Shown here: positions 1-7,431 of the stretch, one piece after another
Layout: every line of letters begins with the position of its first letter
Numbering within the stretch: the stretch's first letter is position 1
Program-made: the position numbers and the translations under genes
Notes under the pieces: model-generated
Database searches by the model: none
What the model was told of the DNA's origin: nothing
The model's input: only the letters and a program-made list of their open reading frames with translations
IMG/VR virus record: IMGVR_UViG_3300043438_002017
Span: 1-26,911 of that record
Direction: 5' to 3' (one strand)
Source of the DNA: a virus
Length of the DNA stretch: 26,911 nt

Positions 1-871
1 ACACCAGCACGTCACCACCGTAGGGTGTAAAGAACCTGTCGCCTCTGGGGAACTTGCCCATGTACCAGTCGCCAACGAGGGCGTAGGTGTCTGCGTTGTC
101 AGGGTCCGTGCCTTTGTAAATCAGCACATCGCCCTCAGAGCCGAAAATCAACTGGTAGTCATCCGCACCATCGCCACCGTCCATCGTCCAAGACGTGATC
201 GCACGAACGTGGCCCCCGCGCTTGAGCATGGGGCCGTAATCAAAGAATTTCGCCTCGCCACCGAGCACTTCACCGATGCCGAGATAAAACACCTCAGACG
301 AATTAGCTTGCGTGAACCAGAGCCGCTGCTTCCACGTAGTCACAGTGCGAAACTCTAAGTGCTCAACACCCGTAATCTCGCGCTTGACCCAGCCATCGGT
401 CACGTCATAGGTGAAGTATCCAGCGCCCTGAGCGACCGCACAGAGGTACTTCTCAGTCTTGAGCGAGTAGTTCACCCAAGACCAGTACGCGTGCGTCACA
501 GGCACTGTTAAAGCCTCTACAGGCACGCTTGGATTAAGTGGGTCAGTAGCAGGGGTTAAGTCCCACACCTTGTTGCCCACAGCCGCAAATAGCTTGTCTA
601 GCGCATTGCCCGGTGTGGGGTGGCTCATCAACGTGTTGGGTGAGCCTTCGAGGGTCGCGTCAAGCAAGTCTTGCCAGCCGCCGCGCAACTCAACGCCTTG
701 CGGTCGAGCAATGAAGTTATCGAGCACCTGTGCGTTCTTGGGGGCCATCGTAGCCAGTGGGCTGATCCAATCTAAGCCACCCACTGGAGGTGGCATCACG
801 ACCTTAGCGTTGGTCTTGGTGGCCGCAGTCATCGTGCGTACCTTGCCGCGGGCGATAGGCTTCATCGCCAT
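1..871 (-). CDS. P22 gp10-like DNA-stabilisation / tail-hub protein (C-terminus cut off)
   Basis: The frame starts at an ATG 2 bp after the stop of the connector gene and stays open to the left edge, giving 290 visible residues. An alternative ATG lies two codons downstream, and neither start has a clear Shine-Dalgarno sequence, so translational coupling is likely. The visible part is rich in beta-strand-like Trp/Tyr/Gly segments such as WGLTPATDP-type turns, and contains 'GGLDWISPL', 'NFIARPQGVELRGGW' and 'GSEGDVLIYKG'. This style is typical of packaged-DNA stabilisation proteins, the family of P22 gp10, and of related tail hub proteins that plug the portal after packaging. Its place directly after a connector gene fits that role. 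The family assignment is from pattern and position only. It could instead be another tail-tube or hub beta-propeller protein. Confidence 0.6.
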   Translation of the reverse strand, partial: MAMKPIARGKVRTMTAATKTNAKVVMPPPVGGLDWISPLATMAPKNAQVLDNFIARPQGVELRGGWQDLLDATLEGSPNTLMSHPTPGNALDKLFAAVGNKVWDLTPATDPLNPSVPVEALTVPVTHAYWSWVNYSLKTEKYLCAVAQGAGYFTYDVTDGWVKREITGVEHLEFRTVTTWKQRLWFTQANSSEVFYLGIGEVLGGEAKFFDYGPMLKRGGHVRAITSWTMDGGDGADDYQLIFGSEGDVLIYKGTDPDNADTYALVGDWYMGKFPRGDRFFTPYGGDVLV

Positions 872-873
872 GA

Positions 874-1620
874 TTACAGCCCGTACCCAGTCTGGGGTAA
901 GTTGCCGAGGTTAATCAGCACGCTACCCGCACCACCCGACATACTCAGCACGGGTGCGCCCGTGGCTCCTCCTGTGCGGTTGTCGTACAGGCGTTGAAAA
1001 TCGCGCATGGCAGCGCCTGAGTCAAAGCCGTTAATCTCAAGCCAACGTGCGCGGCCTAACTGGGTAATCAAATCAGGGTCGAGCAAGAACGTGTCACCGT
1101 TTTTGTCGGCAATGTTTTTGTAAAGCGTTGCGTCATCAGCGTCTTGCGCCCACGCACACGAGATGTATTCAAACTGAATGGTCTCAGGTGTCGCTGGCGG
1201 GTACAAGAAGCACATCTTGTTGCCCTTGACGCGCCACATGGTCTGCACAGTAGACCCCGGCATGAGGGTTTTCATCGTCTGCCACTGCACAGCCGCCACC
1301 GGATTGCGCACAGGCATCTTGGTGGTCAAGTTGTTCTGTGTCTGGTCGATGAACTGGTAATAATCTTCAGGCAGCGGATACTCTTTCTCAGTCTGGCCCT
1401 TGTAGTCTTGGAACACATCGACACGCGCCTCGCGCACCATCTCTTGCCATGTGTACATCGAGAGCAAATCTTTTGCCGCCATGTTGATGCTCGCAACAAT
1501 CTGCTGCATCTTCGGGTCTTGTGAACCCACGGCATCTTTCGTTGTGGGGTAGCCAATCAGACCGGCAACAGTGTTGCAAGCCGCAATTAAAGTTTCGTTA
1601 CGAACGATCTGAAAGGCCAT
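874..1620 (-). CDS. Head-tail connector / tail tubular-like protein
   Basis: 248 residues. The start is supported by AAGGAG about 8 bp upstream of the ATG. The N-terminal half is helical, with 'LIAACNTVAGLIGYPTTKDAVGSQDPKMQQIV' split over two helices and the motif 'LLSMYTWQEMVREARV'. The middle is beta-rich, with 'YPLPEDYYQFID' and 'MWRVKGNKMCFLYPP'. This organisation, with helices that start by dividing a residue-number count and a 'Y.LP.DYY' turn, is typical of podovirus tail tubular protein A / head-to-tail adaptor proteins. They form the ring below the portal. The C-terminus (about residues 215-240) is Gly- and Ser-rich. It lies between a coiled-coil protein and the gp10-like gene in the leftward late operon. 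The exact family cannot be fixed by eye. Confidence 0.6.
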   Translation of the reverse strand: MAFQIVRNETLIAACNTVAGLIGYPTTKDAVGSQDPKMQQIVASINMAAKDLLSMYTWQEMVREARVDVFQDYKGQTEKEYPLPEDYYQFIDQTQNNLTTKMPVRNPVAAVQWQTMKTLMPGSTVQTMWRVKGNKMCFLYPPATPETIQFEYISCAWAQDADDATLYKNIADKNGDTFLLDPDLITQLGRARWLEINGFDSGAAMRDFQRLYDNRTGGATGAPVLSMSGGAGSVLINLGNLPQTGYGL

Positions 1621-1630
1621 TCCCTACTCC

Positions 1631-2227
1631 TTACTTAGCTTTCGCTTTAAGCACATCTTCCATCCGCTTCTGCATGGCTTCGATCTGCAATTTCATCGCT
1701 GCGTTCTCGGCCGATAACTTGGCCTCGACTTCTTTTACGGCTGCGTTATCGGTGGCCAGTGCCATGTAACCCTTGGCACGGCTCTTGTCTGACTGGAACT
1801 GCATAAACTGCTGGCCCACGCTGTCTGACGCTTCAGCCAACATCTCGATGGTCTTGATGCCGAAGTGCTTGTATTCCTCGACCTTGCCAGCAGTCATGCC
1901 GGGCAACATATCGAGTGGCGTGCCCACGGTCTGCTCGGCTTGGCCAGCTTTGTAGCGTGCGAAGTGAGTCGGAAAGCGTTGCTTGTCCTCATCACTCGCG
2001 ATGCGGTCAATCACTGTGCGCTTGTCACCGGGGACCATGATCTTCACAAAGTCAGCGTCGATAAAGATCGGGCGCTTGGCCTCTTGGCTTGCCACGTTAT
2101 CTTGCACGGGGCGTGTGTAAAACTGAACAAACAACTTCTTGTCATCAGAGTAGCGACCCTCGGCATCGTTAAACACTTGCGAGTCATCAAAGTCTGTTGC
2201 GAATTGCACGGTCTGGGCGGTTTGCAT
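1631..2227 (-). CDS. Conserved-type phage late protein of unknown function with C-terminal coiled coil
   Basis: 198 residues, starting at an ATG with AGGA about 10 bp upstream. I do not recognise a named domain. The N-terminal two thirds is mixed, with 'FVQFYTRPVQDN', 'GDKRTVIDRIASDEDKQRF' and 'TPLDMLPGMTAGKVEEYKHFGI'. The last 50 residues form a charged heptad-like helix ('VKEVEAKLSAENAAMKLQ' onward) that ends in a Lys/Ala tail. The segment 'GIKTIEMLAEASD' resembles a short helix-hairpin-helix. The gene follows a strong terminator and sits 10 bp before the connector gene, so it is probably co-transcribed with the connector and the gp10-like gene. A head-completion or internal virion role is possible, but this is inferred only from position. 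Confidence 0.6.
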   Translation of the reverse strand: MQTAQTVQFATDFDDSQVFNDAEGRYSDDKKLFVQFYTRPVQDNVASQEAKRPIFIDADFVKIMVPGDKRTVIDRIASDEDKQRFPTHFARYKAGQAEQTVGTPLDMLPGMTAGKVEEYKHFGIKTIEMLAEASDSVGQQFMQFQSDKSRAKGYMALATDNAAVKEVEAKLSAENAAMKLQIEAMQKRMEDVLKAKAK

Positions 2228-2254
2228 CTTGGATATTTCCTATTTTTAGATGTG

Positions 2255-2283
2255 AAAAAACCCCGGGTTCATAACGCCCGGGG
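2255..2283 (-). terminator. Rho-independent terminator in the capsid gene region
   Basis: On the minus strand a perfect 7-bp GC stem (CCCCGGG / CCCGGGG, arms 2277-2283 and 2261-2267, 9-nt loop) is followed directly by six Ts (2260-2255). It lies 7 bp beyond the stop of the small 71-residue gene and before the 198-residue gene. It would cut or reduce read-through from the capsid genes into the connector genes. Confidence 0.85.
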
Positions 2284-2290
2284 GTATTAC

Positions 2291-2506
2291 TTAAACTGCT
2301 GGTGCTTCGGCTTCTGCCTCTGTGGGCGCAGCCGGGATATTGACCGACAAGCTGAACGCTAGACCGCCAATACGCATCTGCGTACCGCCGGGTGCGCCAA
2401 CGCTTTGCGCGGCCACGTTAATCCCCGTGCTTGCGCCACCCGTGGCTTGTGAGGCCGTTGGGTCGTAGGGCGTGTTGGCCCTGCTGCTTGAAAATGTTGC
2501 TGCCAT
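2291..2506 (-). CDS. Small Ala/Ser/Gly-rich protein after the capsid gene (possible decoration or head protein)
   Basis: 71 residues starting at the ATG at 2506. This start is chosen because GGAGAG lies 6 bp upstream, whereas a longer frame would need a TTG inside that ribosome-binding site. The protein is low in complexity and rich in Ala, Ser, Thr and Gly. It has 'GGASTGINVAAQSVGAPGG' in the middle, a short hydrophobic beta-like segment 'GGLAFSLSVNIP', and an acidic Ala/Glu tail. It has no Cys or Trp. It sits alone between two strong terminators just downstream of the major capsid gene, a position often used for capsid decoration or head-stabilising proteins. The function is inferred from place only. 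Confidence 0.6.
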   Translation of the reverse strand: MAATFSSSRANTPYDPTASQATGGASTGINVAAQSVGAPGGTQMRIGGLAFSLSVNIPAAPTEAEAEAPAV

Positions 2507-2516
2507 GTTTCTCTCC

Positions 2517-2575
2517 AAAAAACGGGGCGACCCAATTGCTCAGACCGCCCCTAAAGATGCCCCACCCGGAGCATC
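2517..2575 (-). terminator. Tandem hairpin terminator after the major capsid gene
   Basis: Read on the minus strand, two stem-loops follow the capsid stop. The first pairs GATGCTCC with GGGGCATC (2575-2568 with 2563-2556; one G-T pair, 4-nt loop) and is followed by TTTA. The second pairs GGGGCG with CGCCCC (2551-2546 with 2529-2524) and is followed by G and six Ts (2522-2517). The Ts run into the ribosome-binding site of the next small gene, so any read-through transcript still translates that gene. Confidence 0.8.
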
Positions 2576-2581
2576 CTTGAT

Positions 2582-3565
2582 TTAGGCAGTGGTGTTAACC
2601 AGACGGCCTTGGAACTGAGCACCACGGCAAGTCATCGCGCCAGCCCAAGCAAGAATCTGAACTTCAGCGTCTTGGTTGATGGCAACGCGCTTGCTAGGCG
2701 ACAGTGGGACCATGTTGCGGTCTTTGTGTGGACGGAAGCTCAGGTACTTGGTGTTGAGCATGAACGCGGTCTTGGGTGGGCAGAAGCCGCCAATGCCGCC
2801 ATCGAGCACAACATCGCAATCCATGAACTTGATTGATGGGAAACCGAGGTTGCCGGTCTCTGCTGAAGTGAAGCGCTGCTGGTTCTGCAACTCGCTCAAG
2901 TAAGCAGTCCACATCACGCTGTCCATCACGATCAGGTTAGGACGGTCTGCACCGCGAACCAGAGTGGCCCACATAGCCGACAGAGCGGCTGATACTGGAC
3001 CGGGCTTGGCGGCTGCGAAGTCTTTCACATCCTTGGTCTGTGAGCGCCAGAAGGCGAAGGTCGCACGATCAATTCCACCGTACACGCCTGTGGCCGCAGA
3101 AACGGGCACAGCAGCGTTCAAACCGACGACTTCTTTGCCACCGTTACCAGTGCCATCGGAGTAGATCGAGCCGCACAGCTTGTTGCTCATGGTTGACTCA
3201 GCCACGGCCATGCGTGCCTCGAGCAAGTCGATGAACGCTTCTTTGCCGCTGTTCTGGAGTTGCTCCATACCGCTGATGATGACTGGGCAAGCTAATTGCT
3301 TGAGCGTAAACTCAGCAGCAGAGATAACGTCTTGTGCGGCGATTGGCAGCAAGTCGTAGCCCGAATAGAAGCCAGCGTTTGCGTTTTCAGCGAACGACAA
3401 TTCTTCCAGAATGATGTTGCCGCCAGAGACGGTGCGAACACCACCTGACTGGCTTAACTTAGCCAACAGAGCGTTATTTTTTGTGACGTTATCCGCAATT
3501 TTCTTGCTGCGATTTTGAATGGTAGTAGCGATAATATCGCTTACGTTTGCGTTAGCAAATGACAT
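2582..3565 (-). CDS. Major capsid protein (HK97-fold type)
   Basis: 327 residues, ATG preceded by TTGGAG at 9 bp. The N-terminus 'MSFANANVSDIIATTIQNRS' leads into a helix and then 'LEELSFAENANAGFYSGYDLL'. The centre has 'FTLKQLACPVIISGMEQLQNSG', typical of the coat proteins of P22-like and BPP-1-like short-tailed phages ('...K....V.ISG.E...N.G...'). The C-terminal part has 'KFMDCDVVLDGG' and 'FMLNTKYLSFRPHKDRNM', like the P-domain of HK97-fold coats. The size (about 36 kDa) and its place after a scaffold gene fit a capsid protein that assembles on a separate scaffold. There is no N-terminal delta domain. The assignment as coat is strong; the precise family is not settled. Confidence 0.85.
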   Translation of the reverse strand: MSFANANVSDIIATTIQNRSKKIADNVTKNNALLAKLSQSGGVRTVSGGNIILEELSFAENANAGFYSGYDLLPIAAQDVISAAEFTLKQLACPVIISGMEQLQNSGKEAFIDLLEARMAVAESTMSNKLCGSIYSDGTGNGGKEVVGLNAAVPVSAATGVYGGIDRATFAFWRSQTKDVKDFAAAKPGPVSAALSAMWATLVRGADRPNLIVMDSVMWTAYLSELQNQQRFTSAETGNLGFPSIKFMDCDVVLDGGIGGFCPPKTAFMLNTKYLSFRPHKDRNMVPLSPSKRVAINQDAEVQILAWAGAMTCRGAQFQGRLVNTTA

Positions 3566-3725
3566 GGTTTAACTCCAATATCTGATAAATGAATGGGAAA
3601 AATTCCCGTCGATTTGTCAGACGTTCCCTTTACGCTCGGCTAGTTCCGCGAGGTTTAGGTGGGCAACATTGCGTTGCTCCTTGAAGTCGGGTGGCTATGG
3701 CTGGTTAGGCACGTCCACTTAATAC

Positions 3726-3748
3726 AACCGAACTCACTGAGTTCGGTT
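3726..3748. terminator. Strong hairpin between scaffold and capsid genes
   Basis: A perfect 10-bp inverted repeat, AACCGAACTC / GAGTTCGGTT, with a 3-nt loop lies 15 bp beyond the scaffold stop. On the minus strand it is followed by TTGTATT, not a clean T run, so it may be a weak terminator or an RNA processing or stability element. The rest of the 198-bp gap (3566-3763) holds another short GGGAA/TTCCC palindrome (3595-3607) and the capsid ribosome-binding site. No ORF is convincing. Confidence 0.55.
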
Positions 3749-3763
3749 ATCAATACTTTAATA

Positions 3764-4888
3764 CTATCGCGTCATTTGTGCAAGAGATGCTTCAATTGCG
3801 CCACGAATATCGTCAGCTTGCGTCTCTTGTTGCATCCCGCCCCCAGTCGGTGCGCCAGAAATCGACACCGCGCGGCCCCGGGCGTTTTGCGCCGCACTGT
3901 TCTGCTGCTGCAATTGCTGGTGCTGTTGCTGCTGGCCTACAAGCGAGGCCACCTGTGGGTTCATCTGGCAGGCGCGTCGGTAACATTCTTCCAACGTCAT
4001 GCTGATGTTGTTCTCGGCCGCGTAACGCATAATCATGGCCATCTCACTTCTGACCACATCCCCGTAAGGCTGGCTGTCCACGAACTGCGCGACGCTGTTG
4101 TGCACTTGTGCTTGCTGCGCCTGCATTTCCTGTTGCTGCTGCATCTCCATCTGTTGGTAGCGCTGCTGCATCGGCGCAATCGCTTGGTTCACCCGCTGGT
4201 TGATGCGTTCTTCAATCGGGTCCACGGCCGGGCCTTGCCCCACTATCGCCTGATCGAGCATATTGATGTCGATACCAAACTGCTTAACCAACGAGGCCAC
4301 CAACTGTGCCTTCTGTTGTGGGGGCGCGGTTCTCAGTGCACCAGCCGTCTGAAACAGACTCGCAATGGCGGTCACGGGCGTGCCGCCTTCACTTTGAATC
4401 ATGGCCATGTAGGGCGTGATGGTCTGCTGAATTGCGTCGGCAAACTTCCGTGCTTCCGCGGTCTCGTTTAACTTGATGTTGATCTCGCGTTCCCGCTGCA
4501 CCACTCGCGCCTTAATGTCATCAGGCAGCGAAGCCCACTTCTCACGTTCAGCGGGCGTCCAGCCTTGCGGTGCGCGGTCGATGGGCCGAGCCTGCTCTGG
4601 GGGCGGTAAACCCGTCTCAGGCGCAGCCACAGGCGGCTGGTTGCCTTTCGGCCCCGCCTGAATACCCTCGGCAGGCTTTGGCGCAAAACGCCCTGCCTCA
4701 TCGCGTGGCTTCTCAGCCATGGCGTTTAGATCAACTGCGGGTGCGTCGGTAGGGGTGGAAGCCTCCTGCGTAGAACCTTCGGGTGAAGGAGTAACCGTGG
4801 GTTCTGGTGTGCCTGAAGCCTCCGTAGAGGGTGCCAAATCACTGCCTTGCAGTGCGTTTTCTAATTCTTCGCGTAGGTCGTTGCTCAT
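3764..4888 (-). CDS. Scaffolding protein
   Basis: 374 residues, ATG with GGAG at 9 bp. The N-terminal 110 residues are disordered and rich in Pro, Thr, Glu and Ala ('STEASGTPEPTVTPSPEGS'). A conserved-looking 'APQGWTPAEREKWASLPDD' follows at about residues 105-125, a signature seen in scaffolds of several podovirus and siphovirus groups. Long helices come next ('VQREREINIKLNETAEARKFADAI'), then a very Gln- and Met-rich coiled coil ('MQQRYQQMEMQQQQEMQAQ', about residues 240-260), and a C-terminal basic/helical end 'GAIEASLAQMTR'. The mixture of disorder and coiled coil plus its place between portal and capsid genes strongly supports an internal scaffold that is lost or released before DNA entry. 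No protease signature is visible. Confidence 0.85.
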   Translation of the reverse strand: MSNDLREELENALQGSDLAPSTEASGTPEPTVTPSPEGSTQEASTPTDAPAVDLNAMAEKPRDEAGRFAPKPAEGIQAGPKGNQPPVAAPETGLPPPEQARPIDRAPQGWTPAEREKWASLPDDIKARVVQREREINIKLNETAEARKFADAIQQTITPYMAMIQSEGGTPVTAIASLFQTAGALRTAPPQQKAQLVASLVKQFGIDINMLDQAIVGQGPAVDPIEERINQRVNQAIAPMQQRYQQMEMQQQQEMQAQQAQVHNSVAQFVDSQPYGDVVRSEMAMIMRYAAENNISMTLEECYRRACQMNPQVASLVGQQQQHQQLQQQNSAAQNARGRAVSISGAPTGGGMQQETQADDIRGAIEASLAQMTR

Positions 4889-4910
4889 TGAAATGCTCCG
4901 GGTGAGGTAC

Positions 4911-5282
4911 TTATAGGTTTTGGTAAACGGTTCTTGCGATTACTTCTCGTCGGGCCTTCTTGTCGTCTGACCCGTCCGTGAAATGCTTGGCACGTTGGAC
5001 CTCATGCGCGGCCCACGTCTCTTTGAAGTCATCCGCATAAGCCAAGTTGTTCTCCCTCATGTACTTGGCTCTCTTGGTGCGGCTTGATATGTCGGTCCCA
5101 TCCGTTGCACGCAAGTCCGATAGCGTCTCATCCGCCGCCAACATCGGGGCCTCAATGACACGTTCAGTTTTCACCTTGCACTCGGGGCAGTCGAACTCAC
5201 GATCAGCCGAGTACGCTTTGATTGAACACACGCGGTGAAAGTGCTCTCCACACTCATTGCACTTGTAGCGATAGAAAGCCAT
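4911..5282 (-). CDS. FmdB-like zinc-ribbon protein in the head operon
   Basis: 123 residues. The N-terminal 45 residues form a zinc ribbon of the FmdB / putative regulatory protein type: 'YRYKCNECGEHFHRVCS' and 'FDCPECKVKTERVIEAP', with Cys8, Cys11, Cys32 and Cys35 as metal ligands. Cellular FmdB proteins are often 70-110 residues, and here the ribbon is followed by a charged 75-residue helical tail ('RTKRAKYMRENNLAYADDF', 'DDKKARREVIARTVYQNL'). The gene starts 4 bp after the portal stop and ends 22 bp before the scaffold start. It is thus expressed with virion genes. It could be a structural or assembly factor or a late regulator. The zinc ribbon itself is clear; the role is not. Confidence 0.8.
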   Translation of the reverse strand: MAFYRYKCNECGEHFHRVCSIKAYSADREFDCPECKVKTERVIEAPMLAADETLSDLRATDGTDISSRTKRAKYMRENNLAYADDFKETWAAHEVQRAKHFTDGSDDKKARREVIARTVYQNL

Positions 5283-5286
5283 CGTC

Positions 5287-7431
5287 TTACCCCACGCTCG
5301 GTTTCTGACCGCTCACCCCAGCACCCTTTGCTGCGGGCATATTGGGGTTAGGTTGTTGCATCACTTTGTTCTGCGCCTGTATGCGGGCCACAGCCATGTC
5401 GTGTCGGTCTTTAACGATCTGGTGCATCATGGCTTGCTCGGATTTCTGTGCGTCAGCACTCATTTTTTGCTCGGCCATGGCCTGATCTATCTGCATCTTC
5501 TGCTGGGCCTGAGCACCCTGCATCTGCATTTTCTGTTGCGCCTCTTGACCGCGCATCTGCATCTCCATGTGCGGGTCCTCACTGGCCAGCACTTGCGTCT
5601 CAGCGGCTAACTTCTGGGCCTTGGCTTGACGCTCCATGGTCTGAGCCTTCGTGTTCTCCACTTCAGCAATTTGTTCAGGAGATGGCTGTGGTGGTTCAGG
5701 CGGCTTACTTGCGGCAGCTATCGCGTGGTCTAAGATGCTCTCCACGGCCTTAGCCCCTTTGACCCCGGCCAACATCGCTTGCATCATCTGCAACACGAAC
5801 GGCGCTGACCCCGGTACGCCCTGAATCACAGGCGTCATCTGGGCCACAAAATTACCAATGGCGTTCAACAAATCCGCACTGTCTTCTTTCTTCTGCGCCC
5901 AGTCCACTGCCGCCATGGTGTCAGCGTCCACGTTCACACGGTACTGCTCCATGCCCATCTGACTAATCACCTCAAGCGCTGCTGGGATGTGCTCCTTATC
6001 GGACGTGTACTGGATGTTGCTCATCTTCACAATCGTGTCAGGCTGAAAGTGTGTGGCGATGATCTCGGCCTTAATTCTCAAGGCGTGACGCACCCATCTA
6101 GCTAATTCAAACTGGTAATACTGCAAACGAGTCGAGCCGAATTGCGCCTTGATCTGCTGTGCCGTGGCCGTCTCACTCGCTTTAGACGAGCCACGCATAA
6201 TGTCGCTAATCCCCAGCACCTCGTAAATCTGCTGAGTCTTGTCACCGCGCTGCATACGCAAGTATTCAATCGCTTTAGCGATCATCTCGATGGGCACAAA
6301 CTCAATCTGACCCTTGATGCCGCCCTTCTCTGCAAACATGGCCCAGTTATCCACCGGAATCAATCTGTTCTCAACGCCTTCCGTAAACAACTTCTGCACG
6401 CCCTCTGCACTCTTGTCGTAGACCCCAGTGACTTTGCACGCCTCGGTCAAATACTTGATGCGCGTGTTAATCACATCTAACTCATCGAACTGGTCTTGTG
6501 CAAAGACGTACAACGCTCTGGGCATCATGTTCGAGGTCGTTGTGTTCATCATTGCGGGCTTGGGGCATGGGAAGAAATCATCTAACCCTAACGGGTCGTC
6601 TTTCACGTCCAGCACTACATCAACACCCTTGGCGTACCAGTACACCTTCTTATCGTCTTTCGACCAAATCTCAAACACTTCAGCCCGATCCCACGGCTCG
6701 TTCTGAGGCAGGCCATCGTGGCCACCCTCTTTGGTCTTAGGTTTCTTCGCATAGTTCAACTGCGCGGCAATGACTTTGCCGAACCGTTTCTCGGCTTTCT
6801 CTTTCACTAAATATGTTCTACGCCCCACCCAGCGCACTTCTTCCCACGTTCTCGCGGGAGACCAGAAGAAGTCACCCCAGTAGATGTAGTCGGTCTGAAC
6901 TTCTTCGCTTGTGATCTTCTCAAACTCAGCGGCTGGCTCAATTTCTTCCAGACTGTGCGGGTGCACAATGGCCGGGACCATCACCATCTCGGTCTCTACC
7001 TCATAGCGGAACCAAAGTTGGCCCAAGCCCACGATCAGCCAGTCGCTAATGCCGTGGCGCAACGCCGCATCGAAGTCGCTGCCATCTTCCTCAAGGCCAC
7101 TGTTGAGAATCCGCTCGAGCATGGTCGCGGCCACTCGCGCCCCATCGTCCTCGGCATCGTAATTGGATCGTGCCACGTCAGCCTTAGGGGGCCGCGCGTA
7201 CAAAGACGCTTTCATCGTCTCAATGGTTGACCAAAATAAATTCACTCGACTCTCAGCCGATTCAAATCCATCGCGCTGATCGAGATACCGCTTGTTGATC
7301 TTCTTACTGTCGTCGTGCCACTTCAGCACCTCTTTGCCCGCGGCCTCTATCTCTTTATTCCAACGTATCGCTAACCCGGCGGGGGTGTTGTCGTCTGGTT
7401 TATCCAGTCCATCGTTAAATTGGCTCATCAT
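5287..7431 (-). CDS. Portal protein (P22-like)
   Basis: 714 residues, the size of large P22-type portals. The start ATG abuts the stop of the large terminase (TAAATG), with AGGA just upstream inside the terminase end. The N-terminal part has 'FESAESRVNLFWSTIETMKASLYARPPKADV', a typical portal entry segment, then 'FDAALRHGISDWLIVGLGQLWFRYEV' and 'YIYWGDFFWSPARTWEEVRWVGRR'. The region near residues 400-460 has 'GDKTQQIYEVLGISDIMRGSSKASETATAQQIKAQFGS', a strongly recognisable P22-like portal block. The last 110 residues are a Gln/Met-rich helix with repeated 'QKMQMQ..QAQQKMQ' units, probably the barrel or coiled-coil extension. The protein forms the dodecameric DNA channel at the capsid vertex and docks the terminase encoded next to it. 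Confidence 0.9.
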   Translation of the reverse strand: MMSQFNDGLDKPDDNTPAGLAIRWNKEIEAAGKEVLKWHDDSKKINKRYLDQRDGFESAESRVNLFWSTIETMKASLYARPPKADVARSNYDAEDDGARVAATMLERILNSGLEEDGSDFDAALRHGISDWLIVGLGQLWFRYEVETEMVMVPAIVHPHSLEEIEPAAEFEKITSEEVQTDYIYWGDFFWSPARTWEEVRWVGRRTYLVKEKAEKRFGKVIAAQLNYAKKPKTKEGGHDGLPQNEPWDRAEVFEIWSKDDKKVYWYAKGVDVVLDVKDDPLGLDDFFPCPKPAMMNTTTSNMMPRALYVFAQDQFDELDVINTRIKYLTEACKVTGVYDKSAEGVQKLFTEGVENRLIPVDNWAMFAEKGGIKGQIEFVPIEMIAKAIEYLRMQRGDKTQQIYEVLGISDIMRGSSKASETATAQQIKAQFGSTRLQYYQFELARWVRHALRIKAEIIATHFQPDTIVKMSNIQYTSDKEHIPAALEVISQMGMEQYRVNVDADTMAAVDWAQKKEDSADLLNAIGNFVAQMTPVIQGVPGSAPFVLQMMQAMLAGVKGAKAVESILDHAIAAASKPPEPPQPSPEQIAEVENTKAQTMERQAKAQKLAAETQVLASEDPHMEMQMRGQEAQQKMQMQGAQAQQKMQIDQAMAEQKMSADAQKSEQAMMHQIVKDRHDMAVARIQAQNKVMQQPNPNMPAAKGAGVSGQKPSVG

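Noticed and set aside
570-914. Rightward open frame of 114 codons opposite the left-edge gene
   Set aside because: It lies antisense to the well-supported gp10-like and connector genes, lacks a ribosome-binding site, and its sequence looks like an antisense shadow.
1144-1524. Rightward open frame of 126 codons inside the connector gene
   Set aside because: Its His/Arg/Leu-rich composition is that of an antisense frame, and the opposite strand has clear SD, spacing and protein-like sequence.
3659-4471. 270-codon rightward frame opposite the scaffold gene
   Set aside because: Very His/Leu/Arg-rich because it is antisense to Gln-rich coiled coil; the scaffold frame has context, ribosome-binding site and conserved motif.
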